Below are positions 35,928 to 47,700 of a stretch of DNA of 64,000 bases, in pieces. Both the position numbers and the translations under genes were made by a program. How positions within the stretch are numbered: position 1 is the stretch's first letter; the number at the start of each line of letters is the position of its first letter. Where the stretch lies: NCBI GenBank assembly GCA_023653625.1, contig CM042900.1, positions 28,820,144 to 28,884,143 on the forward strand. Reading direction: 5' to 3'. The DNA is from Triadica sebifera. Lineage: Eukaryota > Streptophyta > Magnoliopsida > Malpighiales > Euphorbiaceae. The notes under the pieces were generated by a model. It saw nothing but the letters and a program-made list of their open reading frames with translations. It was not told where the DNA came from and did no database searches.

Positions 35928-37634
35928 TTAGCATTCAAAAAAATTAGTAGATTATGACTTTTTTCCGCTATACTCTTATTTTTTTATCAAATGACTTAAT
36001 ATATCATTTAACTCCAAATCTTGCCTCTATTATCTCTTGTTCAACCGCCAACTCCCTCAACCTTCTCTCTCGTTCATGTTTGTGATTTTTGCACTCTCCC
36101 TCTCTATGCAACGTTGGATGTAGGTGAAGACTGAAGATTGCATATTGATGGATTAGGGAAAAGCTCTAATTGATATTCAAAACTAAAAATTGGCAAGTTA
36201 TTGCTTGAGTCAACTTTACAGCTTTTAATTTTTTATTTATTTGTTATTATTTTCTTATGACTATATTCTACTGTTTAATTAATTTAGTAGTTGAGCAACC
36301 GCGTGTGAATTGGAGTTGTAGATGATTATTATTTTAGATTAATATAAACATGTCACTTGATATCATTTTATATTTTTTTAGTTAATTTTACCAAATACTT
36401 TAAATTCAATCAATTAAATTATCAACTACAAGATTTTTAGATAGTAAATTAACAATTAGATTATCAACTAATTTTACCAAGCAAAACTTTCATTGAGCTT
36501 TTTATTTAAGACAATAATTAGTCTACCTTTGAAAACAATCTAAGGCTTTATTTTTGAACCATCTGCATTGACCTTATATATTATATCACAATACAAACTT
36601 GTAAAATTTAAATTATAAAATATAAATGAAATTAGAAATTTTCAATCAAAATCAATCATATCAACAATGGTCGCAAAGTACACAAAAAAGAGAGAGAGGG
36701 GGGGGGGGGGAGACAATAACGTTAAACCATCTCTCAAATAGAAGCATCCTCTTCCTTCTCTCCACCTGACTTTTGCTTGGATGGGGCTAAAGGCGATGGA
36801 GAGCCTTCCACTCCCATTTCTGTTCTCAACTCATTTATGCTCTGCTCCAACTCATTTATGCGACTTCCCATCTCATCAAGTGCTTTGAAGTCGAGAAAAC
36901 AATGACTCTTACACATTTCAAATAAGTTTATACTACTAAAAGATTCATATATGTTTTACTTAAACATTTACAAAGTAGCTAAATAACTGGTATCTGAGTA
37001 CTTAAAAGCTCCCTTCTAAATAAATTTTACTTGTTTCATTTAAAAATTTAATTCACTACCATAATGTCTAAGAAGTAGGTTGGCACCAACTAATCTAATC
37101 AAAAGAATTCCAAGCTTGCATTTTAAGTTAGCCCGAAATGGTGATTAACTAAGGCAAGCATAATTGAAAATAAATCCCTCATCAAGTATGAGAAGTCTCT
37201 CAGTTTCGGTCACACAGAAAAGTTAGGCAGGTAATTTGTTCCTATTAAAGACAAGTTACAACGAATGAAAAGGATATTCTTCGTAATGATGGAGATTGAC
37301 ATTGTCTGGAACCTACTTTGCTGCAAAACAAAGTTAAATCAGCAACAGTAGCAAAAACGAAGAACAAGGTCCAAGCAATAACTCACCATCTGCTGAAGAA
37401 GATCTTGAACCTGAAAATTTTGACGGAAAAATGTGGTCAGGACAAATTTTATTGAGAAGGAAAAAAAACACAAACATACTCAAGTCAATTGAGTAAATGT
37501 TGGCATGATAAGAAAAAAGATGGATTGGAACAATTTAAAAGATAAGAAGTCCAGAAATTTTAATTATGATATGGAACCATAATAACCAAACAAGACAATG
37601 GTCTAACTTTGCTAGTTATCAGACTTAAAACACC
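35928..37634. repeat. Segmental duplication, copy B (within the full HSBP gene)
   Basis: Counterpart of 33123-34893. Its right end lies inside HSBP intron 2, which shows that the duplicated block ran from the gene's downstream flank into intron 2. Confidence 0.9.
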
Positions 37635-38134
37635 ATTACAAAGTTTGCAGGAAGATTAAGTGCTAAAAGAAATTGTTCAGGCGTGAAAATTGAAGGAACT
37701 CACAAAAGCAGTCATGTCAGCGGTGCTCTGCTTAGGATCTTCTGAATCATGTCCGTCCTACAAAAGCAATAATATTAATTAAGAAATAATCAAATAAGAA
37801 ATTGGCAAAAATGTTATTATGTTGTAAAGTTTTGGTAGAATCTAAAATTATCAATAGCTAAATTGCTCATTTCCAACTAAAAAAGAAAATTAGAAAATAA
37901 CAATGACAACTTCCCAAGCATGATTTCTCAAAACGTTGGCTCTCACACACAAATTTATCAAAAAGCAAATATATGATTAACGATCGACAAATATCAAAAT
38001 ATTATATTGCTGATGAATAATTTGCAAGATAGAAAGCATGGGGTGTTCATTTTGAATAATTGAAACCCTAGCTAATGTAGGATTGCAAGATGATCACATT
38101 TTTAGGTAAAATTAGCATAAAAGATCCATACCAT
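36734..38134 (-). CDS. HSBP: Heat shock factor-binding protein (HSBP)
   Basis: Five small exons on the minus strand: 38134-38132 (ATG only), 37757-37704, 37410-37387, 37320-37278 and 36879-36734, totalling 89 codons (Arabidopsis HSBP 86). HSBP is a small coiled-coil protein that binds trimeric heat shock factors and dampens the heat response. The chain runs MDGHDSEDPKQSTADMTAF, then VQDLLQQM and SRFQTMSISIITK, followed by IDEMGSRINELEQSINELR, a heptad-repeat coiled coil that is strongly conserved. Intron 4 begins ATATCCTTTT and ends AC, and only that choice restores the conserved Lys-Ile-Asp-Glu junction in frame; this fits a U12-type AT-AC intron. One usually acidic residue (MSDS) is Ile here (MSIS). 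The last residues (EEDASI) differ from the duplicate because of a deletion of about 150 bp at the 3' end. Confidence 0.9.
36880..37277 (-). other. U12-type AT-AC intron of HSBP
   Basis: On the minus strand the intron starts ATATCCTTTT at 37277, which matches the U12 donor consensus, and ends AC at 36881-36880. TTTCTCGAC just upstream matches the U12 branch-site consensus TTCCTTRAC at seven of nine positions, with the branch A about 11 bases from the intron end. The copy at 34136-34530 keeps all three signals. Confidence 0.8.
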
Positions 38135-39063
38135 TGTTAGATAGCCGACAACCTACACGATTTCCTCTGCTCTGGTTAGCCGATAATATGCAGTGCCTAG
38201 TGCCTACCGAAGTTGCGGGAGAGTTTGCGACGAAGTTTTGAAAATTGAAAGAATCGCTCTTCCTCACTATTCATACACAGAGAAAGTGGGCTTGGCCTTC
38301 ACTTTTTTCTTCGACATTAATGAATCATGTTACTAATATGCCATTCCGCAATTTGAATTTCAAAATTCAAATTTATATCATTTTTTTAAGTTTGTGAAGT
38401 TGCCGAGGAGCAAATTCAATAAAATCAGTTGATAATATAACTGCAAAAAAGAAAAAATAATAGTAATAAAGAGAAAAAGATAAATGACCATAATTAAGAA
38501 GTTTAGTTAAATATACTAATTAGTTCTTTAAATATATTATAAAATCTCTTAGATTTTATTAATTAAAAAGATTATCCATTACTTTTAAATTGAATAATCT
38601 ATTAGTCAATAAGAATTTTAGTAATATAATCAAATTTAACTTTAAAATACCAGAAATACCCTTTTTTTATAAATTTGACATTTTGTTAACTTAAAAAATA
38701 CATTAAAAAGAATTGCAAATTTAATATTTTAGTATCAAATTTATGGCATTAAAAATAATTTTGGTATTTTTTAAGACAAAATAGAAAGATAAATTTAAAA
38801 TTTTGTTCGGAAAAAATAAATAAAAGGGCTATATGGTATATTAAACCAAATTTGAGAAATTTCATTAACTAAATCTAAGGGATAATAGTAATTTACCCAA
38901 AAGAAAATGCAATTGAGAACTACACGTCTAAAACAGCTTCCGGCCGCTTTTCTTCCCTTTCTTTTCCATTAACTAATATATCTTGTACATTTAATTTAGA
39001 GTTCAAAAGAAGCTCCGTCTATTAAAAAACAAATGAGGGAAAAACTGGGATATCTTCATCTAA

Positions 39064-42000
39064 TCATCTGTACTTGTCCTCAGTCGAAAATTTGACCTCC
39101 ACATAAGGATACTTACATGGAGCTAACCACAATCCCAAGAGAATGACCAAATGTAGACACAGAAGCAAAGCAGATGAATAAATATTGGAAGGATAAATAT
39201 TCCAGCAAAGCTCCACACCTAAGAACAGAATCAATCTGTACAAAGAAACGCCACAACAGAAGAAGTTGTGTTAGTTATACAACAAAATATTATCCAATGA
39301 TTACCACGAATGTGTGGGAGATGCAGGAAAAAGCTACCTTAGCAATGTAGGGAAACGTGTTGTCCACAATAGATAAGGCAAGCTATAGAAGTACCTGCAG
39401 TAATAAAGTAACATCTGATTAAATGGGTCATAGATTGTAACATTCTTTTTTCTATCATAATCCTGAAATCATGACTCTGATGCACATGGATATCAGGATA
39501 TATCATCATTAAAGGTATTTACTCTAGCACATTCAACATATAACAATTTGAGTTGATCTAGGTTGATTAAAGAGAAACAGTCATGGTGCCTATAACTGTC
39601 AGGACATAATGTCAGCCCAATAGAATGACCAATAAGGAGAAACATAAAGAACAGATGAGGAACAAAATGGGAGGAAAGATGATTGAGAGTGGCATTGACT
39701 AAGAACCAGACTTTAAACCAAAAGCTTTTACACTCCCTTTTCATTTGTTCTCTTGCATTGCATGCATTTGTTCTCTAGATGCTTGGCCTAAAGCTAACAG
39801 CTAAAGAAAGGAGATCAAATCAAATCAAAACAAAGAACAAGTGCTGCTTCATAATAACATTCAATTGATGAATAGCAGCACAAGCATATGGAACTGGCAT
39901 GCTATATGAAATCAGCAGTCCAATTTGCCATATCATGTGCAATATCCTATCCTACAAACTCAATTTCCAGCACAGAAAAGTAAAGAGAATAGCTAGTATG
40001 AGAACAACATCCAAAAACAGGTTCAGTTTAACTGCTACTCAGGTCTAAGCTTCATATAAGTTTTCTTGCTAGATTGAAGTTTATAAGCACCAGTTTTGCC
40101 ACAAAAGATATATAAGCAATTGTTGCAATTACGATTAGCTCTAAGAGGCACAGATGGATAGATGGATATGGTGAAGACTGAATTACACAAATAAGGACGA
40201 ACAGGAAGAATAACACGTGAAGTGCAAGAGAACAGGACAAATAACAGACAATAGATGAAAGTACTCTCACAAGCACAAATGAGACAGCATTGATAAACCA
40301 TGAAAAGGAAGACACAAATATGCCAAAAAAGAAAAAATAAATAAATAAGTGTTGTCTTCATAAACATACCATGAATAAAACTGATAATGCAGTGAGCGAG
40401 CACATACAATGCCAATGAAGTTCCCACAACACATAGTTGTCACAATATCTGAATCAATCTGACCAAGATTCAGTACACTAGCAGATAAAGAGGTAAGCAA
40501 GAAAAGGAGTTGAGATTGAAGGGAGATAGCACATAGCTAAAACTCACGTTCCGCCTTGAGAATCTTCAAGGATGAGCCACTAGACTGTGAAAGAGTAGAT
40601 GAGTGATTAATGGAAACCACTCTGGAATACAAAAACTTAAAAAGTCCTCCTTCACGCCTGCAAGTGACCAAATATAATAGATCATCAACTTCAAGCAAGG
40701 CAGAGTTTTATTATCATTGGGGTTGCCAATTCTATATATAACAGAAAGTCAGAAAGCCAATCAATTATGAAAAAGTTTGGGCTGTGACCAAAAAGGCCAA
40801 AACTGCATACAGCACCAGTAACTATCTGGGAGTCGTTATAGAACTTCCCCATGCCAAACACAAACATTGATCCCATGCATATGTAAGCATCGTAGGGACT
40901 ATTACAGAGGAAAATGAAATATTAATTCCAAAAATAAACACGTAGATATAATAACAAAAGTCTTTCTAAGAGTGATACATAAGTACATCTCAGATCAGGC
41001 AGACAATGTGGTTTCTAGACAAGAATCTAGGATAGGATTTGCTGGTGATAACAGTGCACGCCATTCAGAGAACACATGGGAAGTGTTTCTAAGTAAAAGA
41101 GTCCAGAAAATCGGCACCATTTGTTTTCTTTATAGCTTCTCATAGAATGTTTTTTGGCAGTCACTGGAGGATGCAACAAATCCTTAAATTCACTACCCTG
41201 TTTGCCAAATTCCTAACATACATGCAACTAAAAGAATAAGCAACTTACTTGCACCATCTGTAATGGGCAAAAACTGCAAGCAATCCCAGGTGAGCTAGCA
41301 GCAACGAGACTGCAAATTGCTTTGATACAAAAATGTGTTCAGGAACAAACTTGAAGTTAACAGACCTGATGAAAAAAATAAAGATTAAATTCCAAAAAAG
41401 CCCACCATAAAATCCTAAAAGGAGATTGTATAATATCATAACTGATAAAGATCATTAAAGGACCACTAGATGTGAAAACAGCCACCCTAACTACAGAAAT
41501 TGGGCAACAGTGCATCATGGGCCTCTTGGCAACATAACAGATGAAATGATAGAACATAGATCGATCAGTAAAACATAGTTGACTGTTCCAGTAATCAAAT
41601 GCACAGATTCCCACCCAAGATCTCTTGACAGGATAACATTTTATTAATCTCTTTCCCAGCAACTAATCAAGATGGCATGATCTATGAGCACATATAATTT
41701 GCAGAAAAATGACCCCAATTAGCCACATCTGTAATGTGAATCAATCAATACAAGGCACATGCATCCACAAATATCTCATGAAACAGGACAGTAGAATCGT
41801 TTGCACCAGAGTCCAATGATAAGTATCTCATGAACAGTAGTATCGTTTGCACCAGAATCCGATGATTAGTACCAAAAGTGGATGAAGACACGCCCAAGGT
41901 TGAATGCTCTTGATACATATGCAACCGGATAGGAGATCAAAAAAGGCAGTCCCAATAGAATCTGCAGAACCATTTGCCAAACATGTGAAATTAATGAACT

Positions 42001-44770
42001 ATTGTTAAGACAATGCTCTCTTCAGAGAATCAATTGCAGATTTACTCGAAACTCACCTACAACGTTGGGGAAATAACATAAAAAAGTTTTAAAATATTTT
42101 TAACAATATTGTTCATATTAATTTAATGTGCATTCCAGGCCTACATACAGAAGCAGTCTCAGCAGTACAAAAAGTGAAGCACCTGCACTAGAGCTGCACC
42201 AGCTAAAGCCAATATCACCCCTGTAATATTCATAGCCTGTAAGAAGAATTATTTGCAAGATCAAGGAATATTGACTTGATTGTCTTGAACACTCAACTGT
42301 GGAGCAAACTGAGAAATTTAATAATTGGATGTTAACGTACCTTTAACATAAGAATCAATAAAGGTGGAGCATAAAGGAGGACATTCATCTTTATTGAAAC
42401 AGCCCCACTACACAAATAAAGACAGAAGTTCTACCAAATTAATCTTATATCAAAATCTTGCAGTAAGACCTATGAAAGTAAATGTTACCTGAAAAAAATA
42501 AGCCCCAGATGCCACTGTTGGTGAAGAAGTAAGGCCAATGAAGCATGTAGAAGAGTCATTGCAAAACAGTCATTAAAGAGACGCAGCACAAAGATTGAGT
42601 GCACTCTTTTAGAGAGACAAAGCAAGATAAGAGCCCACCATGGAAGCTGCAAGAAAATCCATGAAGAAAAGATCCTATCAAAACCAAACAGATGAAAAAT
42701 AGCAAAAGAATACCACAATGATATATCAAAAATCTAAGATATCTTTTTAAAGGATTTGGAATATTTCTGTTGATTCAATGTATCCAACAACTATTTAGTC
42801 CGAGCTAGAATAACTAGGTTATTTAAGAAGAGACAATAAGGATACTTAACATTTGGTGTAATTGTTATTCTTTTGCTAAAAATTTTGAGAACATTAACTC
42901 CATGGAATCATAGTTCCAAGAAAACAAGATAACAAAACTACCTTCCAAAACAAAATGCAACAAGCCACAGTCTGATCGCTTGTTTCAGGACCAGGTGAAA
43001 TACAATAGGCAAAGAAAGATCACCAAAACTTAATGAATGAAAAGAAGCCTAAACATTTGCTGGATTACACGCCAATGCCACAGAACTCGTTTTAAAGCCC
43101 AAGATGGAAAGGGGAAAAAAGTTTGTGGCAGTAACAAGCATTGAGTGCATGCACATACCAAGGCTCAATTCAATCATGATAACATGATTTTGTCCCCACA
43201 ATGTAAAGCATGCTTAGTAAGCATTACAGCCTCTCTGGCCTACAAACTATAAGAGTCTAGAAACTATACAATATGAATCTTTCATATCAATCCTTTTCAA
43301 TTTTTTGTATTACTGTCAGGTGGTATCATGGACTACCTTTCACATATCATCATACTAAGTTGGCCTCCCTAATCCAGTCAAAGGTATCCTTCCATCTCTT
43401 GGAAAAATGAAAATCAAAGTGGTGGCCTTCAGTGGCAGGCGTAATGCATGAGAGAGGATGACTCTTTCTTATGGCCTAAACTAAGAATCAAATCTACTAA
43501 ATAACATCTTTCGTACCAATCCAAGCCATTAAGTTATCCTTCATTTCAAATTTAAAAATAAGAACAGCAAATAATATGTTAAAATTTATGGATACACGAC
43601 GCACCAATTTCACATAACAAGAGAAAATTGTCATACCAAATCAGTCTTCACGTAAATGAATAAGACGATAGCCAGATTAGCTATGTATAACATGCCAAAC
43701 AAAATCTGCAATTACAGAAACCATAAGGTGATAATTTCATGTAACATAAATGGTAAAATAACAGAAAACTAAAACTACATATACTTTTTAAAAAAGATAT
43801 CCCCTGCGAGGAACGAGTTTTAACATGCAACCATCACCAAAAAATCAGTAACTAGTGCAAAAGAGTAGGGCGTGGACCAGACCAACACTAGTAAAGGACA
43901 CAGCGGCGAGAATTATGCTCGTGATCAATCCCTAGCTTGGATTTTACACAGTGGAAATTAAATTTATACAAGAGATACTAAAAACAGTCTATAACAAAAT
44001 GTACACAAATTTCATCCCATTGAGACGTTCAAAAGAAAATGAAAAAAACAAAAAAAAAACAGCCAGAGGAACATTTATAAATGATCAAATTCTCAGAGAA
44101 ACCAATAAAATGAGAGCGACTTGGATTACCTGAGCCGGATAAAGCTCCCCTCCTGTAACATACTGAATGACGGAGTAAACATAGAGAAACCCAGCTGGGT
44201 ACACCAATGGCCCTGTATCACCTTTCAAGTTGCTGTAATCCCGTTCTCCCTCAAGAAACCCAGTTACCTGTTTGCGATCAGACCAATTCATATTATTCCG
44301 TGCATCTTTAAGAATATAAGCTACCCAGGAACCAAAATTAGCAAATGGTGAGTCTAATCACTGAAAATTTAATGAAAACAAAATTCAAATAAAAACCGCA
44401 TCGCTTCAATTAAAATTAGCAGAAATTCAGCCACACATGTATAAATGCGAAATTTTTTAAGGTCTCTTAGCACAACTCACCTGAGACATGTAAGCGTCCC
44501 AGTCAATCTTTGTATCTGAAAACCAACGAAATGCAGATAATATCACAACAAAAAAAAAGGCTTTAGTTGTTCGGAGATAAGGATTACGAACGATGACGAA
44601 GTAGAGTCATTGATCTTACAGGGAACGTAAGCGATGATGATAGCGACGAGGAGGGCATCAATGAAAATTAATGCCAAAGCGAAGGCCACTTTTGGATTTT
44701 TGAAAATTTTGGCGGTAGAAGGCTGAGGTCTTGGTGGCTGTTTCACCTTCCTCCCTGATTTAACTTCCAT
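39064..44770 (-). CDS. ALG3: Dol-P-Man:Man5GlcNAc2-PP-Dol alpha-1,3-mannosyltransferase
   Basis: Thirteen exons on the minus strand: 44770-44620, 44515-44481, 44267-44130, 43705-43637, 42646-42489, 42407-42341, 42236-42183, 41961-41873, 41365-41249, 40657-40548, 40448-40370, 39394-39338, 39235-39064. All are GT-AG and phases agree, giving 431 residues (Arabidopsis ALG3/NOT56-like about 438). ALG3 works in the ER membrane and adds the first dolichol-phosphate-mannose-dependent mannose, alpha-1,3-linked, to the lipid-linked N-glycan precursor. Family blocks visible include YTKIDWDAYMSQ, GDTGPLVYPAGFLYVYS, VHSIFVLRLFNDCFAM, FNLGRVFIHFWSVNFKFVPE, GNFIGIVCARSLHYQFYSWY and LFLGVELCWN, with many hydrophobic helices between them. 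The N-terminus has a basic cytosolic segment (KSGRKVKQPPRP) before the first helix. No damage seen; the long introns contain only spurious short frames. Confidence 0.94.
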
Positions 44771-47700
44771 AGCTACGGTTCCCCGTGCTTCGATACGATT
44801 GAAGAGCGGTAATACGATTGCCGTCGCCGATTACGGATGTTACAAATATCTTTGAAAAAGAAACATTTGTGAACCGTTGGATCTGATTTTCGTGTCTCTT
44901 CTCGATTTCAGTCGGGGTCCATGACTTTTTGTTTTTTTTTTTTTGGAGAGGGTTAAGCCTCTTTTGCACTTGCGCAAATGCACTGACCAGTTTTTTTTTT
45001 AATATAATAATTATCTTTTAAAACTGAAAAAAAAATTGATTAATATTTATTAAAATTATGCATTTTGCGGAATATTTAAATTTTAAAAAGATGGGAGAGA
45101 GTGAATAATGTAGAGTATATGAAGGGACCAAAAATATAATATATTCAACATCACACATCCACAGCAGTTTGCAAGACGAAAAAAAATAAAAAATCCAAAT
45201 TTCAATAACATATTAGAAAATTTAAGATTAGATAAAGAATAGGCTTAGAAAAATATACTCAACATTCAATCTAATAAAAAATGAGTCACACTTACATAGA
45301 TTTGGCAATGGGGGCAGGAAATTTGCCCTAAACGGGGCATAAATTTTCTAAGGATAATGATGAAAAATATTCTCTCATTGAGTGGAGAGAATAACCCCGC
45401 CCTTGCCCAATAATTATTTTTAAAATTAATATATTTTATAATATAATAAATTTATATATTTTAAATGTATGAATAATTTTATAATACATTTTTATTAAAA
45501 TTAATTATATTATTTTATTGTATATATAAATAAATATTACTAAATTAATTGTATAGCTGTTATTTTTATATTATATTCATATTATACTAATATATTTACT
45601 AATTTATATTTAGATGAATTATTATATAATTATTGTATATTTATTAAATTATATTTAAATGAATTAAAATATAATTGATTGTATATTTAATATGGCAGTA
45701 TTAATATTGAAAAAATATAAAAAAAAATAAACAATTAAGTAAATTGTTAGTGGAGATTATTAAATATAAAAATAAAATGATGATCGGGCTATTGTCAAAC
45801 ACATTGACAAGCTAAAAAAGATTATAAAAGAATAATATTTTGTGAAAGGGGAGTACTGAGTTTTTTAACTGGTTATAACTGCTCAATTGCGAATTTAAAT
45901 TTTATTTGTCAATTGGACCTCATTTCAATCTAAATAAATTTAATTAATTAATTGGACCTATTTTGATAATTGAAATTTATTTGTGATTCAATTCAACTTT
46001 TATTGACTGAATTGGAGTTTAATCAATTACCCAATTAATCAATTGAAACTCATTTAAACTCAATGTTCAATTAATCAATTAAATATTGATTTATCAAATT
46101 AAGTTATTTAATTAAATGGAGTTCAATTTTATTAAATTGATTAATTGAACTTCTATAGATTTAATTGGAGTTTAATTAATTAAATTAATTGTATTAAAAT
46201 TATTAGTTAAACCTATATTGATTAAATTTAGGTTCATTTGATTAATTTAAGGTGAAATTATTAATTACTTTAATTGGAGTTAAATTTAATATTTTAACTT
46301 AAATTAAAATTTAATTGATTAATTTAATCAATTTAATGTCAATTTAATCAATTAAAATTTAATTCATCAACTTCAATTTAATAAATTAAAATTCAATTTA
46401 TTAAGAGTTTAATTTAATTAATTAGTTGAACCTAAATTTAATCTAATTATTTTTAATTTAATTAGTATAAGTTATATTTAGTTCAGTTTAATTAACTTAA
46501 ATTTAATTTAATCAATTGAATTTGATTAAGTTCGATTGATGAATTGAACTTCAATTTAATCAAATTAAGTTCAGTTAGTTAAATTTCAATCAATCATTAA
46601 ACTCTAATATAAATAAACAATTAATGAAAGTTCAATTTAAGCTCAATTAATCAATTTAATCTCAATTTAATCCAATTAAATTATATTTAATCAATTTGAG
46701 TTCAATTTAAATTTGAACTAAACAAATATAGAAAATGATAAATATTTAGATCTGAAGAATAATGGTACATTGTTTAACAAGGGTCAAACTTCTTACCATA
46801 AATAAATGACTAAAAACTTTTATGTAAAATTAATCAATTGGTTCAATAAAATTGAATTGTGACTGATTAACCGGTTTGATAAAAAATCGATCAAACTAGT
46901 TGATTGTCTCTTTAACCGATTAATTGTAAATAAATTGATTAATTGATAGATAAATCAGTTAGACTGATTAATAAATAAATTAATCAGACTTATTATATAA
47001 TTATTATTTATTATTTTTAAATTAAAATAGTAATTGGGGGATCAGTCCACGGCCCCCCCCCCCCCCCGCTCCGTTGCTAAGCTTTAACTTAATCCAATGT
47101 TTAATATTTTCATCCATTTCAAATCTGAATGTAAAAATTAAAAAAATAAAATAAAATCACCAAGTACAATTTATTATTGGAAAAATAATGGATGAATCGT
47201 TATTGTTAATGCTATCAAATCTCCTCCACCTTCATAACACCTTGACCCACTAACTTCTCTTTTTTTCTTCCTCCTCTTCTTCCTTCATTTCCTCTCCCTC
47301 TCCTTAATATTTTTTCCTTTTCCTCCGCCGCCCGCTCTCATTTTCTTCACCCTTACTTCTCTCCTCCTTTCTCGCGTTTTTGCCGATAATTCTGCACCTA
47401 TAACAGTCTTCGATAACTCTACTCCTCCCAAAAATGTCGCTTACTCCATCTCTGCCTTCCACGCTCTCTCTATTAAGCACATTTGTACTTCGAGATGAGA
47501 AGAGGTTGAAGAAAATATTGTTGTTTTAGGTGTGCATTGAATAAAGAATTTTGACGTTGAAAGATGGGGAAAAAAGAGAGAGAGGGAGAGTGTTGTGGGC
47601 ACAATTTTTTTTAAAAAAAAATTGTGCTTTGATGGCGAGAAAGACAGAAAAAATAATGGGAATGAGACTTTGAGAGGAGATATAAAATAATTAGAGAAAA

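Noticed and set aside
40035..41662. Several minus-strand frames of 60-130 codons
   Set aside because: They are ALG3 introns or exon-intron read-throughs; only the parts assigned to ALG3 exons are conserved.
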